This document shows, one piece after another, positions 25,092 to 33,685 of a DNA stretch of 64,000 nucleotides. The stretch is taken from assembly GCA_964462525.1 (NCBI GenBank), contig CAYWWY010000007.1:37137-101136 (forward strand), in the 5' to 3' direction. The position numbers and the translations under genes are program-made. The stretch's first letter is position 1, and each line of letters opens with the position of its first letter. The stretch comes from CAYWWY01 sp964462525 (GTDB lineage Bacteria; Thermotogota; Thermotogae; MWEM01). Below the pieces are notes generated by a model. The model was not told the origin of the DNA. It ran no database searches and saw only the letters and a program-made list of their open reading frames with translations.

Positions 25092-25468
25092 CCATTGCAT
25101 TTCCAACAACCGGGTGTAGGTGGGACGCTAATTTGGATGAGCAGTTCGGTAGGTGCGCTTATATCGGTATTTATAATGAATCCGAGGATCAGTTTGTCTG
25201 GATCGAGAATGGTTCTGGACAAGAAACCGCTTCGGGCGCTGGGGTACAGACCGCGCAAAAGGTCATCGATCATGGGGCAAGTGTCCTGATTGCCCATACT
25301 GTTGGGCCCAAAGCAGTACGAGCTTTGGAAGACCATGGCATCAGCATATGTTGTACCCACAAAGCTGTAACAGTACAAGAAGCATACCACCAATGGAAAG
25401 CCAGTCAGAAAGGGCACGGAATAGAAAAAAACCAAAAAACCCAAAAGAATCAGGGAGGATCAATATGA
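25088..25468 (+). CDS. NifX/NifB-type iron-molybdenum cofactor-binding domain protein (1)
   Basis: 126 residues, dinitrogenase iron-molybdenum cofactor biosynthesis domain (NifX/NifY/ORP fold). Recognisable by IAFPTTGCRWDANLDEQFGRCAYIGIYNES at the start and VLIAHTVGPKAVRALEDHGISICC in the second half. The Lys- and Gln-rich tail (HGIEKNQKTQKNQGG) is unlike its neighbour. Overlaps the previous stop as ATGA (25088-25091). There are no nitrogenase genes in the window, so a role in nitrogen fixation is not implied. Confidence 0.88.
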   Translation: MTIAFPTTGCRWDANLDEQFGRCAYIGIYNESEDQFVWIENGSGQETASGAGVQTAQKVIDHGASVLIAHTVGPKAVRALEDHGISICCTHKAVTVQEAYHQWKASQKGHGIEKNQKTQKNQGGSI

Positions 25469-25797
25469 TGATTGCGATTCCCACAGTGGATGGAAAAGTA
25501 TCCGCTCATTTTGGCCATTGTAGCACTTATCGGATGTACGTAGTCGAAGATTGCTCAATCAAGGAAATGATTGAAAAAGAGGGGCCGGAACATGAACCCG
25601 GTGTAATTCCAAGATGGCTTAAATCAGAAGGTGTTGATGTGGTCATTACAGGAGGGGTAGGACAAAAAGCCATCCGGCTTTTCGAGTCTTTGGGTATTCA
25701 AACTGTCGTGGGCGTATCCCCACGAGAAACAGATGAGGTGGTGCAGGAATACCTTGCAGGAAGCCTTACAAGCGATTCTAACCTTTGTGACCACTGA
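25465..25797 (+). CDS. NifX/NifB-type iron-molybdenum cofactor-binding domain protein (2)
   Basis: 110 residues, second cofactor-binding domain protein of the cluster. Typical features: IAIPTVDGKVSAHFGHCSTYRMY, with the H-F-G-H-C motif likely to contact a metal cluster, and VVITGGVGQKAIRLFESLGIQTVVG. It overlaps the preceding gene by ATGA (ATG 25465) and has GGGAGGAT upstream; an ATG at 25468 is equally possible. It carries the metal-binding HFGHC motif that paralogue 1 lacks. Confidence 0.88.
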   Translation: MMIAIPTVDGKVSAHFGHCSTYRMYVVEDCSIKEMIEKEGPEHEPGVIPRWLKSEGVDVVITGGVGQKAIRLFESLGIQTVVGVSPRETDEVVQEYLAGSLTSDSNLCDH

Positions 25798-25808
25798 GGA
25801 TTCAGTAT

Positions 25809-26099
25809 ATGCCACGTCCTCATAAAGCCCGAAGAGTAGAAGGAGTTCCCCTTGCTTTTGCCTTTAAACCAGCGGGGCGAAAAGGGAGAACCCTTGAGCA
25901 TGTGGAACTGAGCTTGGATGAATGGGAGGCCATTCGTTTGGCGGATTATCATTCGCTCTATCACGAGGATGCGGCGCAACGGATGCAAGTTTCTCGTCAG
26001 ACATTTGGAAACATTGTTACATCCGCTCGAAACAAGATCGCCCAAGCATTGGTAGAAGGAAAGATGCTGGTGATCCATAATCGATTACCTGGGGGATAA
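25809..26099 (+). CDS. DUF134 family helix-turn-helix protein
   Basis: 96 residues, DUF134. It opens with the diagnostic MPRPHKARRVEGVP and contains the helix-turn-helix-like segment DEWEAIRLADYHSLYHEDAAQRMQVSRQTFGNIVTSARNKIAQALVEGK. DUF134 genes sit beside NifX-like and DUF5320 genes in many anaerobes and are presumed DNA-binding regulators of that cluster. It is the last gene of the operon, 11 bases after the NifX-like gene. Confidence 0.88.
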   Translation: MPRPHKARRVEGVPLAFAFKPAGRKGRTLEHVELSLDEWEAIRLADYHSLYHEDAAQRMQVSRQTFGNIVTSARNKIAQALVEGKMLVIHNRLPGG

Positions 26100-26174
26100 T
26101 CCAAGATATTGCCTTCCGGGATCCTCTGTATGGATCGCTGAACGGTTCTGACCCTGGGGTAGAATTACCCGAAA

Positions 26175-26197
26175 CCAAATAGTTGTTTGGCTTTTTT
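26175..26197 (+). terminator. Terminator-like hairpin after the DUF134 gene
   Basis: CCAAA and TTTGG form a short stem followed by C and six Ts. The stem is weak, so this is tentative. The rest of 26100-26293 holds nothing else I can name. Confidence 0.45.
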
Positions 26198-26293
26198 GTG
26201 TTGCAGATCTCCTGTCGAGTCAAGTAGGAAATTTCGGTAGAAGAGCGTTCGGGTTAAAAAGGGACAACAAAAAAATGGACAAGGGGGAGTCCG

Positions 26294-27016
26294 ATGAAGT
26301 GTATGGTGATCAACTGTAGCCCGTCAATGGAAAAGGGAAACACCCATTATGTACTGATGCCTTTTATCAAAGGGATGGAAAAAGCAGGAGCAGAGATCGA
26401 ACTGTTATTTTCTAGCCAACTTTCAATTAAACCCTGTTCATGTGGAATCATGCATTGTTGGTATAGGAAACCTGGTATATGCTATATCCAAGATGACGAT
26501 ATGAAGGGATTGTATCCAAAGCTAGCCGATTCGGATCTTCTCGTCTGGGCAACGCCTGTCTATGCTCCGATCCCTGGTGAAATGCAACACCTGCTTAACC
26601 GACTGTGTCCCTTGCTCATTCCGGATTTGCGCAATAGAGACGGACGAACCCGCAGTCGGTTTCGAACCCACGTTCGAATTCAACGAATTGCGTTAGTCAC
26701 AACCGGAGGGTGGTGGGAAAAGGAAAACGCGAATAATGTGGTTCAAATTATGAAAGAAACGGCCGCCAACGCGGGCGTTCCGTTTGCCGGGGCTGCGATC
26801 CGGCCCCACGCTCACTTGATCCGATCTTCACAGATTTCAGCAACCCCTGAAGCGCGATCTGTGATCGATGCATTGGAAGAAGCGGGATTCCAACTGGTTC
26901 GTGAAGGGTTTATGATCAATAAAACCTTGGAGGCCATCAGCCAACCGTTGATCTCCGAAGAGGATTTGAGAGCCCTATACAACCAGTGGGTGGAATCTGA
27001 AAAAACCATGCAATAA
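26294..27016 (+). CDS. NADPH-dependent FMN reductase-like / iron-sulfur flavoprotein-type
   Basis: 240 residues of the flavodoxin-like FMN reductase family. The N-terminal strand and FMN loop read MVINCSPSMEKGNTHYVLMPF (C-S-P-x-x-x-K-G-N-T motif), followed by CSCGIMHCWYRKPGICYIQDDD, whose clustered Cys match the I-S-F (iron-sulfur flavoprotein) variant, and ATPVYAPIPGEMQHLLNRL. These proteins transfer electrons through FMN, and the Cys cluster may bind Fe-S. GGGGGAG precedes ATG 26294. It sits with a small Cys-rich protein and downstream of the cofactor cluster. Confidence 0.8.
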   Translation: MKCMVINCSPSMEKGNTHYVLMPFIKGMEKAGAEIELLFSSQLSIKPCSCGIMHCWYRKPGICYIQDDDMKGLYPKLADSDLLVWATPVYAPIPGEMQHLLNRLCPLLIPDLRNRDGRTRSRFRTHVRIQRIALVTTGGWWEKENANNVVQIMKETAANAGVPFAGAAIRPHAHLIRSSQISATPEARSVIDALEEAGFQLVREGFMINKTLEAISQPLISEEDLRALYNQWVESEKTMQ

Positions 27017-27033
27017 TGTTAGGAGGTAGATCA

Positions 27034-27444
27034 ATGGAACAGAATACGGATTGCCAGAAAGCCATATATTGCGCTTTTCTCGGAAAAGCCGCAAATGCGC
27101 AGATTGCAAAAAGCAAAAAAGCCAATATGGTCGATTGTCCTTATGTCACCTATTATGAACCCCAGGGAGACCAGATTTACGCATTCTTTACGATTCCAGA
27201 AAACCATCGATGGTGGTTGTCCATGTTGGAAGAGCAACCTGAATTGCTGGGATTGGAAGCCGTTCGCGTTGGATTTATGGATCCTCTGATCCATAAAGGT
27301 CCCTCCAGTCCGTGGTCACGGGGAGAAACAAAACCGGTAATGGATCGCACTCCATGTGATTGTTTCTGTCCAGAGTGTGGTCAATATCAAAAGAACTGTG
27401 AAGGATGCCCAGCGACCAAAGCGTATTCTGTCCGATTAGAATAA
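27034..27444 (+). CDS. Cys-rich protein of unknown function
   Basis: 136 residues, soluble, no signal peptide. The middle region (YEPQGDQIYAFFTIPENHRWWLSMLEEQPELLG) is unassigned. The C-terminus has a compact Cys array CDCFCPECGQYQKNCEGC, which likely binds zinc or an Fe-S cluster, and two more Cys lie near the N-terminus. ATG 27034 is preceded by TTAGGAGGT; an earlier ATG at 27016 is inside the ribosome site. It probably belongs with the flavin reductase-like gene that ends 17 bases upstream. Confidence 0.6.
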   Translation: MEQNTDCQKAIYCAFLGKAANAQIAKSKKANMVDCPYVTYYEPQGDQIYAFFTIPENHRWWLSMLEEQPELLGLEAVRVGFMDPLIHKGPSSPWSRGETKPVMDRTPCDCFCPECGQYQKNCEGCPATKAYSVRLE

Positions 27445-27575
27445 AAGGGCAGGTTGGAAAGCCTCCTTCTGGAAAACTCATGACGGTCGTACCCCCCCAA
27501 AAAAATCTCCACGAAATCTTCACATTCCTTTTTGTATACTACACACGAATCAACCCAAAAAAGGAGGGGTACATC

Positions 27576-28439
27576 ATGAAAAAGGTAGGTAGTGTTATTC
27601 TGGTAGGTCTATGTTTGATCAGTTTGGGATTTGCGTTTCCACTTCAAGCGCAGGAAACCCTCAAGACGGAATTCCAGTTTCATCTAGCAGAACTGATCCA
27701 GTCAGGAGGATTCTCCCAAGACCAGCTCTCACGGGTTTATACAACCGCTCTTTCCACTCGAGAGAAAATGGATGCGCTGATCGAGAAAGGACAGGAGCTC
27801 CATCAGCGGGCTCTGGAAATGATGATCAAAGGAGAAACCGAGGAAGCCTATGCCATGCGCGCTGAAGCTACCCACCAGCTCAAAGCAATCCAAGATCACT
27901 TGTCCGATTTCAACTCGGAGCTCCAAGAGATCATCACGATCAAGAACCTGATCCAGTTGATTCAGCATGGATGGGAAAAACTGGGCATCCTTCGCGACCA
28001 TTGGGCTCCTCATGCAAGCCCCAAGCCAGTCACTCCCCCAGATCGAGGAACTGCTCCGCAGGCTGATGTTCGCGTACTTCTCCCGCAAACCGCGACCAAC
28101 ATGCAAACTCAAAGCGGCCGGATCACGCATAGGGCCTCAACTCCTTCGATCCCGGTCAAAATCGAAATCCCCGAAGAAGCACGAGCGATCCTTGAAAAGC
28201 ATGGTCATGTAGCCGTTTATTCCGATCCTGAGATTCAGCATCAGAGGGAAGCGCTCAAGCAATCCATCGAAGATCAAAACCAAGCTAGAACAGCAATGAT
28301 GACTCGGCGCGGGGCGGCAAAACGAGTTGGGATCAATTCATCACTCATCCAGGCAGCACCCAAAATCCTGCAGGCGATCCCCGCGGTTTTACTAACCGAC
28401 TCAGCCCTCGAAGTTCTTAAAATGTTTGCCCTCCGATAA
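27576..28439 (+). CDS. Secreted helical protein of unknown function next to a two-component system
   Basis: 287 residues. A signal peptide (residues 1-25, MKKVGSVILVGLCLISLGFAFPLQAQ) is followed by a helical region (~30-150) rich in Glu, Lys and Gln, e.g. STREKMDALIEKGQELHQRALEMMIKGETEEAYAMRAEA, then a Pro/Thr-rich linker and another helical segment (~210-285). No domain was recognised. The helical layout is like periplasmic sensors or DUF5667-type proteins, but this is only an impression. AAGGAGGGG precedes ATG 27576. A terminator and a fresh promoter separate it from the two-component genes, which may respond to it. Confidence 0.6.
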   Translation: MKKVGSVILVGLCLISLGFAFPLQAQETLKTEFQFHLAELIQSGGFSQDQLSRVYTTALSTREKMDALIEKGQELHQRALEMMIKGETEEAYAMRAEATHQLKAIQDHLSDFNSELQEIITIKNLIQLIQHGWEKLGILRDHWAPHASPKPVTPPDRGTAPQADVRVLLPQTATNMQTQSGRITHRASTPSIPVKIEIPEEARAILEKHGHVAVYSDPEIQHQREALKQSIEDQNQARTAMMTRRGAAKRVGINSSLIQAAPKILQAIPAVLLTDSALEVLKMFALR

Positions 28440-28466
28440 GGGGCAAGACCCGATCAAATTTGCCAA

Positions 28467-28497
28467 AAGCCTGGCCAGCCCCAACTGGCCAGGCTTT
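28467..28497 (+). terminator. Strong intrinsic terminator
   Basis: AAGCCTGGCCAG pairs perfectly with CTGGCCAGGCTT across a 6-base loop (28467-28496). The T-tract is short (TTTA). It follows the secreted-protein gene by 27 bases. Confidence 0.75.
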
Positions 28498-28498
28498 A

Positions 28499-28507
28499 TG
28501 ATATAAT
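28499..28507 (+). promoter_or_regulatory. Extended -10 promoter of the two-component genes
   Basis: TGATATAAT at 28499-28507, directly after the terminator and 40 bases upstream of ATG 28548. No -35 is recognisable because the terminator stem occupies that position. Confidence 0.5.
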
Positions 28508-28547
28508 GAATCCGATCAATTTGGATGCAAGAGGTGAGGCAGGGCTT

Positions 28548-29222
28548 ATGAAAGTGTTGTTGGTTGAAGACGAAATCGACTTAGGAAAACTGATCACAGA
28601 AATCCTTCAAGACGCCATGTTCGTTGTTACATACACCCCTGACGGCGAAGAGGGTTTATACTTGGCGCTCAATTATTCCTACGACCTGATTATCCTCGAT
28701 TTGATGTTGCCAAACCGCGACGGGCTGTCAATTCTCGATGAGATTCGAGATCATCGGATTTCAACCCCAGTGTTGATCTTAACGGCTATGGGCGATATCG
28801 AACATCGGGTGCAAGGACTGAACTTAGGAGCGGATGATTATTTGGCCAAACCGTTCGATTTTCGAGAGCTGATTGCGCGTTGTCAGGCTCTTGTTCGACG
28901 AAAAGAGCACCTGGCAAGGCGAACAAACATTCTTCGATGCGGGGATTTGGAACTCAACATGTACGACAAAACAGTCTTCCTAGGAAAAAAGGGAATTGAC
29001 CTGACCCGGAAAGAATTCCAAATTTTGGAGTTTTTGATGCTGCATCCGGGAAAAGCTGTTTCCAAAAGGGAATTGGAAGAACACCTGTGGGATGATGAGG
29101 AAGAATTATGGTCCGATGTTCTGAGAAGCCATATCAAAAATATCCGGAAAAAACTGGGCCAAGGGTCTGGAACACCATCCATCCGCACGGTTCGAGGGGT
29201 AGGTTATGTACTCAGTCCTTGA
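28548..29222 (+). CDS. OmpR-type response regulator
   Basis: 224 residues: a receiver domain (1-120) with acidic pocket E7/D8, phospho-acceptor D51 in LIILDLMLP, T about residue 80 in LTAMGD and K in LAKPFD; then a winged-helix DNA-binding domain (~125-222) with LTRKEFQILEFLMLHPGKAVSKRELEEHLWDDE and RTVRGVGYVL. ATG 28548 follows GAGGTGAGGCAGG. It should be phosphorylated by the kinase that overlaps its end. The targets are probably nearby, possibly the secreted protein, but this is inference. Confidence 0.92.
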   Translation: MKVLLVEDEIDLGKLITEILQDAMFVVTYTPDGEEGLYLALNYSYDLIILDLMLPNRDGLSILDEIRDHRISTPVLILTAMGDIEHRVQGLNLGADDYLAKPFDFRELIARCQALVRRKEHLARRTNILRCGDLELNMYDKTVFLGKKGIDLTRKEFQILEFLMLHPGKAVSKRELEEHLWDDEEELWSDVLRSHIKNIRKKLGQGSGTPSIRTVRGVGYVLSP

Positions 29223-30504
29223 TGAACGGACTGCATTTCGTAAAGCAAGAAGAAAACTGGGATACCTGTACCTGGCAACCATTGTTTGCATTGTCGTGTT
29301 GGCAGAAATCCTCATTTTTCCCTTTGCCTACCGGATCATTACCGAACGATTTGATACGCAACTCATCCAGTTTGTTCAACACATCGCCAACCGGCTTGTT
29401 TCCGTTCTTGAAACCCATCCCCAAGAACGCTTGGGCGGCCTTCTTCTGCCCGAAATCTCTTTGCTTCAGCCGGAGCAGGAAATCTTTGTGATTTTGGATC
29501 GCCGTGGCCAAGCCATTGTACAATGGGGAATGGGTAGGCTTCAACAGTTTCCGGTAAGAGAAGGGATTATCGATTTACCCGTTGAGTTCATTGAAGAAAC
29601 AGAGCAGGAAACCAAGGAGTTCCGGGTGTTGGTTCGCAACGTCCGAGGACCGCTCGGAGCAGCTCAATTCACATTTCTCATGGGGAAGGATTTAGCTGTG
29701 TTAACCCAACAGCACCAAATGCTCCTAATCGGGATGATCCTTTTGGGTTCAATTGTTGCAGCCATCGGTGGATTCGTGGGATTCTTCTTCTCATCATACG
29801 CGCTCAAACCCGTGGAAGAATCGACGCGTAAAATGCGGCAGTTTTCCCAAGACGCCTCTCATGAACTAAAAACGCCCCTTTCGATCATTCGAACAACCCT
29901 CGACCTTCTACTATCGAAGGAATCCCTCTCTGATACAGCTCAGGAAAAAGCGCATATTCTTCAGAAAGCCTATCGTCGAATCGAGCATACGGTTGATCAA
30001 TTGACACGTTTGGCGCGAGAAGAGGGAAAAGAAGCAAAATCGCCTCTAAAAAAGCAGCCTGTGGATATCCAAAAGCTTATAACAGAAGTCCGGCAGGAGT
30101 TCACACCCTTGATCCAGGAAAAAGGAATGCAAGTGCAAATTCAAAATGATCATTCACGAAACCTTGCTTCAAGCTACGCCGCTTTGAAGACGATTCTTTC
30201 AAATCTGCTGGATAATGCAATTAAGTACGCCCCGCCCCACACAACCATCACGATCAGCGCCACTGCTCAGGAAGGGGTTTTTACTCTTTCTGTCCAAGAT
30301 CAGGGACCCGGTATCCCGCTTGAAAAGCAAAAGCAGGTTTTCGAACGCTTCTATACCCAATCCAATCCCAATCATCATACTCCCGGCGCCGGGATCGGCC
30401 TTTCTATAGTCAAAGAAACGGCTGCTGCGATCGAGGGTCGAATCGAACTAATGTCTGTTGAAGGGGAGGGTAGTACTTTTTCGCTCCGAATCAGCCTTTC
30501 GTGA
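29206..30504 (+). CDS. Sensor histidine kinase, OmpR partner
   Basis: 432 residues. Two membrane spans (about 20-43 and 172-198) flank an extracytoplasmic sensor region, followed by HisKA with the phospho-acceptor H219 in DASHELKTPLSII, the N-box NLLDNAIKYAPP, DQGPGIP and GAGIGLSIVKE. It overlaps the response regulator by 17 bases with ribosome site GAGGGGTAGG. The stimulus is unknown; a secreted helical protein upstream may be part of the sensing arrangement. Confidence 0.92.
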   Translation: MYSVLDERTAFRKARRKLGYLYLATIVCIVVLAEILIFPFAYRIITERFDTQLIQFVQHIANRLVSVLETHPQERLGGLLLPEISLLQPEQEIFVILDRRGQAIVQWGMGRLQQFPVREGIIDLPVEFIEETEQETKEFRVLVRNVRGPLGAAQFTFLMGKDLAVLTQQHQMLLIGMILLGSIVAAIGGFVGFFFSSYALKPVEESTRKMRQFSQDASHELKTPLSIIRTTLDLLLSKESLSDTAQEKAHILQKAYRRIEHTVDQLTRLAREEGKEAKSPLKKQPVDIQKLITEVRQEFTPLIQEKGMQVQIQNDHSRNLASSYAALKTILSNLLDNAIKYAPPHTTITISATAQEGVFTLSVQDQGPGIPLEKQKQVFERFYTQSNPNHHTPGAGIGLSIVKETAAAIEGRIELMSVEGEGSTFSLRISLS

Positions 30505-30539
30505 AAAGATAGAAACAGTTTCCTCCGTTTCTTAGTGCC

Positions 30540-31694
30540 TTACTGATCCAAAAAACGAAAGTATTTTTGGATCCCTTTCAAGATCATCCGAGCCATCTCT
30601 TGCTGCCCCGAAGCCTGTCGTAGATGATTCTCGACTTGCGGATTTGAAAGGAAATCACATTCGATCAAAATGGAAGGGACCGTTGGAAAGGCAAGCACAG
30701 CGAAATCGCCCCGACGGATCCCACGGTGGCGGTAGTTTGACTCTTCAAAGGCTTGGACCATCTGTTTCGCTGCAATTTCGCTATACTGTTGGGTGGTTTC
30801 TTTGTGATCGATCATGAAACGAAGTGTATCGTTCGAGGTAGGCAGATTATCGCCATGGAGTCTCTGCAAACGCGACCGATACCGCTGTTCGGTATAGTCG
30901 TAAAAGTATACTTCCATTCCCCGAACCCGCGCATCTAAAAAGGAGTTCAGATGGACGCTCACAAAAAGATCCGCCTTTGCTTCGTTTGCGATCATCGCCC
31001 TTTCCTGCAATGAAATATACACATCTTCGGTCCGTGTCATTATGACTTCGAACCCGTTCTGTAGTAGGAACTGGCGTAAAGCGAGACAGATTCCTAAGGC
31101 CAGCGATGCTTCAGTACTTCCACCGGAACCAATCGCGCCAGGATCACGCCCTCCGTGACCGGGATCGATCACAATCAGGGGTTTTTGTCTGAGTCCGGGT
31201 TCCCAAAAATCGAGAAATTCCTGGTCTGCTTCAGAAACTCGCGATATGGGTGTGCCCCAATCCAACGGATTATGGTGTGAAGTGAGATCGGAGGGGAGTT
31301 GAGCCAGATCGATTCGCTGACCAGTGATCACATAGGACAATCCAGTCAACTGACTAAACCCTTCCAATGGAATAAAAAAACGGTTTTGGAAAAGCCGGGG
31401 ATAGGTATCCATCTCATGAAATCTCTGATCCATCCAAACAAAGGTCGAATGGTTGTAGAATAAGATCTCTGTTCCTTCAAAAAAAACTTTCAGTGTTTTG
31501 TTCTGATTATTCCACTCATACTCTGCTTCTAAGGCTTCCGCCAAAGTGACCGCGTGAATGAAAACTGTGTTTTCCACTTGAAAATACCGGTCAGAGGCAA
31601 TTCTCTGACCGGAAAGAAATACTTCCAACCCACTTCCTGTAAGGATTGCAGTTCCGAAAACCACAATCATTAGAACGCCCCACCCTTTTTTCAT
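30540..31694 (-). CDS. N-acetylmuramoyl-L-alanine amidase (Amidase_3) with copper-amine-oxidase-like N domain
   Basis: 384 residues. Signal peptide (1-25), then a domain like copper amine oxidase N (~30-130: SLEVFLSGQRIASDRYFQVENTVFIHAVTLAEAL), a linker, and Amidase_3 (~180-384). The zinc ligands are visible as IDPGHGGRDPGA (His), E in GGSTEASLAL, and VSVHLNS (His), with the late catalytic Glu in SILIECDFLSN. It cleaves the amide link between MurNAc and the stem peptide in the cell wall. ATG 31694 is chosen over TTG 31709 since GGGGGGAAGGAT lies upstream. It ends the iron-related run. Confidence 0.9.
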   Translation of the reverse strand: MKKGWGVLMIVVFGTAILTGSGLEVFLSGQRIASDRYFQVENTVFIHAVTLAEALEAEYEWNNQNKTLKVFFEGTEILFYNHSTFVWMDQRFHEMDTYPRLFQNRFFIPLEGFSQLTGLSYVITGQRIDLAQLPSDLTSHHNPLDWGTPISRVSEADQEFLDFWEPGLRQKPLIVIDPGHGGRDPGAIGSGGSTEASLALGICLALRQFLLQNGFEVIMTRTEDVYISLQERAMIANEAKADLFVSVHLNSFLDARVRGMEVYFYDYTEQRYRSRLQRLHGDNLPTSNDTLRFMIDHKETTQQYSEIAAKQMVQAFEESNYRHRGIRRGDFAVLAFPTVPSILIECDFLSNPQVENHLRQASGQQEMARMILKGIQKYFRFLDQ

Positions 31695-31733
31695 ATCCTT
31701 CCCCCCCAATCGGCGCGAATCTAGGTGGCGGTG

Positions 31734-32687
31734 TTACTTTGCAAAAAAGCCTTCTCCAGGTACCTTCGAAACCGATTGCGGATCGATTTCGTGGAGAATT
31801 CTGAAAAAATCCAACACTTCTTCTTCGATTTCATCAGCACCCATAAACTCATACAAAGAGCGCTCCAGCGAGTTATACAAGACGGGAATCGAAAGGTTTC
31901 CCAAGTATTGCGCGCTCACCTCGATCGCTTGATCGGGTTCTTCGATAAGCCACTGCGCTGAATGCGCAAAAGCCTCTCGCACCAAAGCCGCTTTTTCGGG
32001 ATGGGTTTCCCAAAAGGACTCTGTAACATAGATTCCTGTGATCGGGAGTCTTGGTTCAACATCAAGCGCCTTCCCCCAAAGGTTTTCCAGAGAAAAAACC
32101 AGAGATGAACCCTGTACCACATTAAGAGCCAAAGTCACAAAAGGCTCCGGAAGAAGCGCCCAATTAACGGTTCCTGCGTTCATCAAAGGGACGATTTCTG
32201 CAGGAGATAAGTATCGAATCAAAAGTTCCGTTTCGGGATTGATTCCTTCCTGCTGGAGCAAGAACCGGAAAACCACATCACTGGTTTGTCCTCTTCCTTG
32301 AGCCAAGAAGACTTCTTTTCCTTTCAGATCTTTCATCGCAAATTGTTCCCCATCTGTATCTGATCTTGAAACCATTGAAAAGGTCCTCCATAGGTTGATC
32401 CCTAAAAGTCGGACGGGCATACCTTGGTTATAGAGGTTGGCTCCAATACTTGCTGGGATGATCAATACATCCGCGCGCCCAGTTACAATGGATGATACGA
32501 CTTCATCAAAGTTTCTCCAAAAGTTGATTTCAACAGGGTCTCCTCCGATTTCCGGGTTGTTCAAAAGCCCTGCAATTGCCAAAACACTTGGCCCGATTGG
32601 ATTGAGAATGCGGACTCCCATCAACATTGATGGGAAGAGCGCAACGAGCGCTACCACTAAGATCGTTATCGTTCTTTTCATCGTCAT
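31734..32687 (-). CDS. SsuA/THI5-like (NMT1) substrate-binding protein
   Basis: 317 residues. Signal peptide (MTMKRTITILVVALVALFPSMLMG, residues 1-24, no lipobox). The mature protein opens with a periplasmic binding-protein fold: IGPSVLAIAGLLNNPEIGG..VEINFWRNFDEVVSSIVTGRADVLIIPASIGANLY (the SsuA/THI5 opening with the ligand-binding Ser/Ala region), and LLPEPFVTLALN in the second lobe. Members bind aliphatic sulfonates, thiamine precursors, nitrate or similar small anions. There is no permease for it in this window. ATG 32687 follows AAAGGAG. Confidence 0.75.
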   Translation of the reverse strand: MTMKRTITILVVALVALFPSMLMGVRILNPIGPSVLAIAGLLNNPEIGGDPVEINFWRNFDEVVSSIVTGRADVLIIPASIGANLYNQGMPVRLLGINLWRTFSMVSRSDTDGEQFAMKDLKGKEVFLAQGRGQTSDVVFRFLLQQEGINPETELLIRYLSPAEIVPLMNAGTVNWALLPEPFVTLALNVVQGSSLVFSLENLWGKALDVEPRLPITGIYVTESFWETHPEKAALVREAFAHSAQWLIEEPDQAIEVSAQYLGNLSIPVLYNSLERSLYEFMGADEIEEEVLDFFRILHEIDPQSVSKVPGEGFFAK

Positions 32688-32713
32688 TGAACTCCTTTCT
32701 GGGATTGATTTAT

Positions 32714-33685
32714 TCAAGCATCATAATCAAAACTATGCATTCGTACACGGCCGCAAATTTCCATTAATTCATCCATATTGAAGGTCGCTATCCATTCCCA
32801 AGGCGGGTATAGGATCTTCCCTTTGTTTTCTCTTACAAACTCTGGATCTGAGATTCCCTCTTTCATGGGAATCATATGCCCGTTTCTGCTGTATGTATTC
32901 TGAAGCCGATCATTGAACAGACAATCCCCCAAAAGCGGTAAAATCGAATCCGGTGCATCCTTTCGAATCCCGATATATGCGGGTATACAGACAGCACCTT
33001 CTTCTGGCCAAATTTGTTGAAGACCAAAACGGTCTCCCATAACAGAAAAGATCGTAGGTACGATCGCAATGGGGTATAATCCGGATTTTGCGAGTTGAAA
33101 GGCTTGAGCTGGTACCGTGGAAAAGCGGACATTCTCAATCAGTTTCTCTACCGCTGTTTTCCCGTAAAGATACCAGTATGCCATTAAAACCGATTTACCC
33201 GCTGAAGTATCGATCCCACCCAAAACCACTTTCCCTTTCCATCTTTCGGATAAAAGAGATTCCAAAGATTTAGGAACCGCGCGTTCCTCGATAAGGGTTC
33301 GGTTGACCACCATTACGAGCGGGATGATGTTTGACGGAATCCATTTTCCCGTTGGATGCATGATCGGATGGTCAACATAATCAGGACGTTTTGGAAAGAA
33401 ATGGTCTATTTGCGCAAAACTCTCGGACCGTTTCAGTAGGCACTTTGAATCGTGGAAGATGCTCAAGTCTGTACTCACCAATCCTTCCGGTATTGGCTGT
33501 CCCGAACTCAGCTCCTCACGGACCCTTTTATACAGGGTTTGTTCCCTTCCCAACCCAAAATAGACGAAATGGAAGGAGCAATTGCTATGGGTTCTGTAAT
33601 GGATGAGGTATCGGTTGTTGTTTTCCTCCTCCATTTTGCTTAATAGGCAAACATTATTCCAGTACACGGTCTTATTCTGGTTCAC
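32714..33685 (-). CDS. Substrate-binding-protein fold without signal peptide, part of an iron-linked operon
   Basis: 323 residues. The C-terminal two thirds resembles solute-binding proteins of iron/thiamine type (AfuA/FbpA-like): LSERWKGKVVLGGIDTSAGKSVLMAYWYLYG, PAYIGIRKDAPDSILPLLGD, SRNGHMIPMKEG. There is no signal peptide or lipobox: it starts NQNKTVYWNNVCLLSKMEEEN, so it should stay in the cytoplasm. Its GTG start overlaps the stop of the ABC ATPase gene as GTGA. The co-occurrence with a GTPase and a soluble ABC ATPase suggests it presents a metal or cofactor inside the cell. That role is inference. Confidence 0.65.
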   Translation of the reverse strand: MNQNKTVYWNNVCLLSKMEEENNNRYLIHYRTHSNCSFHFVYFGLGREQTLYKRVREELSSGQPIPEGLVSTDLSIFHDSKCLLKRSESFAQIDHFFPKRPDYVDHPIMHPTGKWIPSNIIPLVMVVNRTLIEERAVPKSLESLLSERWKGKVVLGGIDTSAGKSVLMAYWYLYGKTAVEKLIENVRFSTVPAQAFQLAKSGLYPIAIVPTIFSVMGDRFGLQQIWPEEGAVCIPAYIGIRKDAPDSILPLLGDCLFNDRLQNTYSRNGHMIPMKEGISDPEFVRENKGKILYPPWEWIATFNMDELMEICGRVRMHSFDYDA

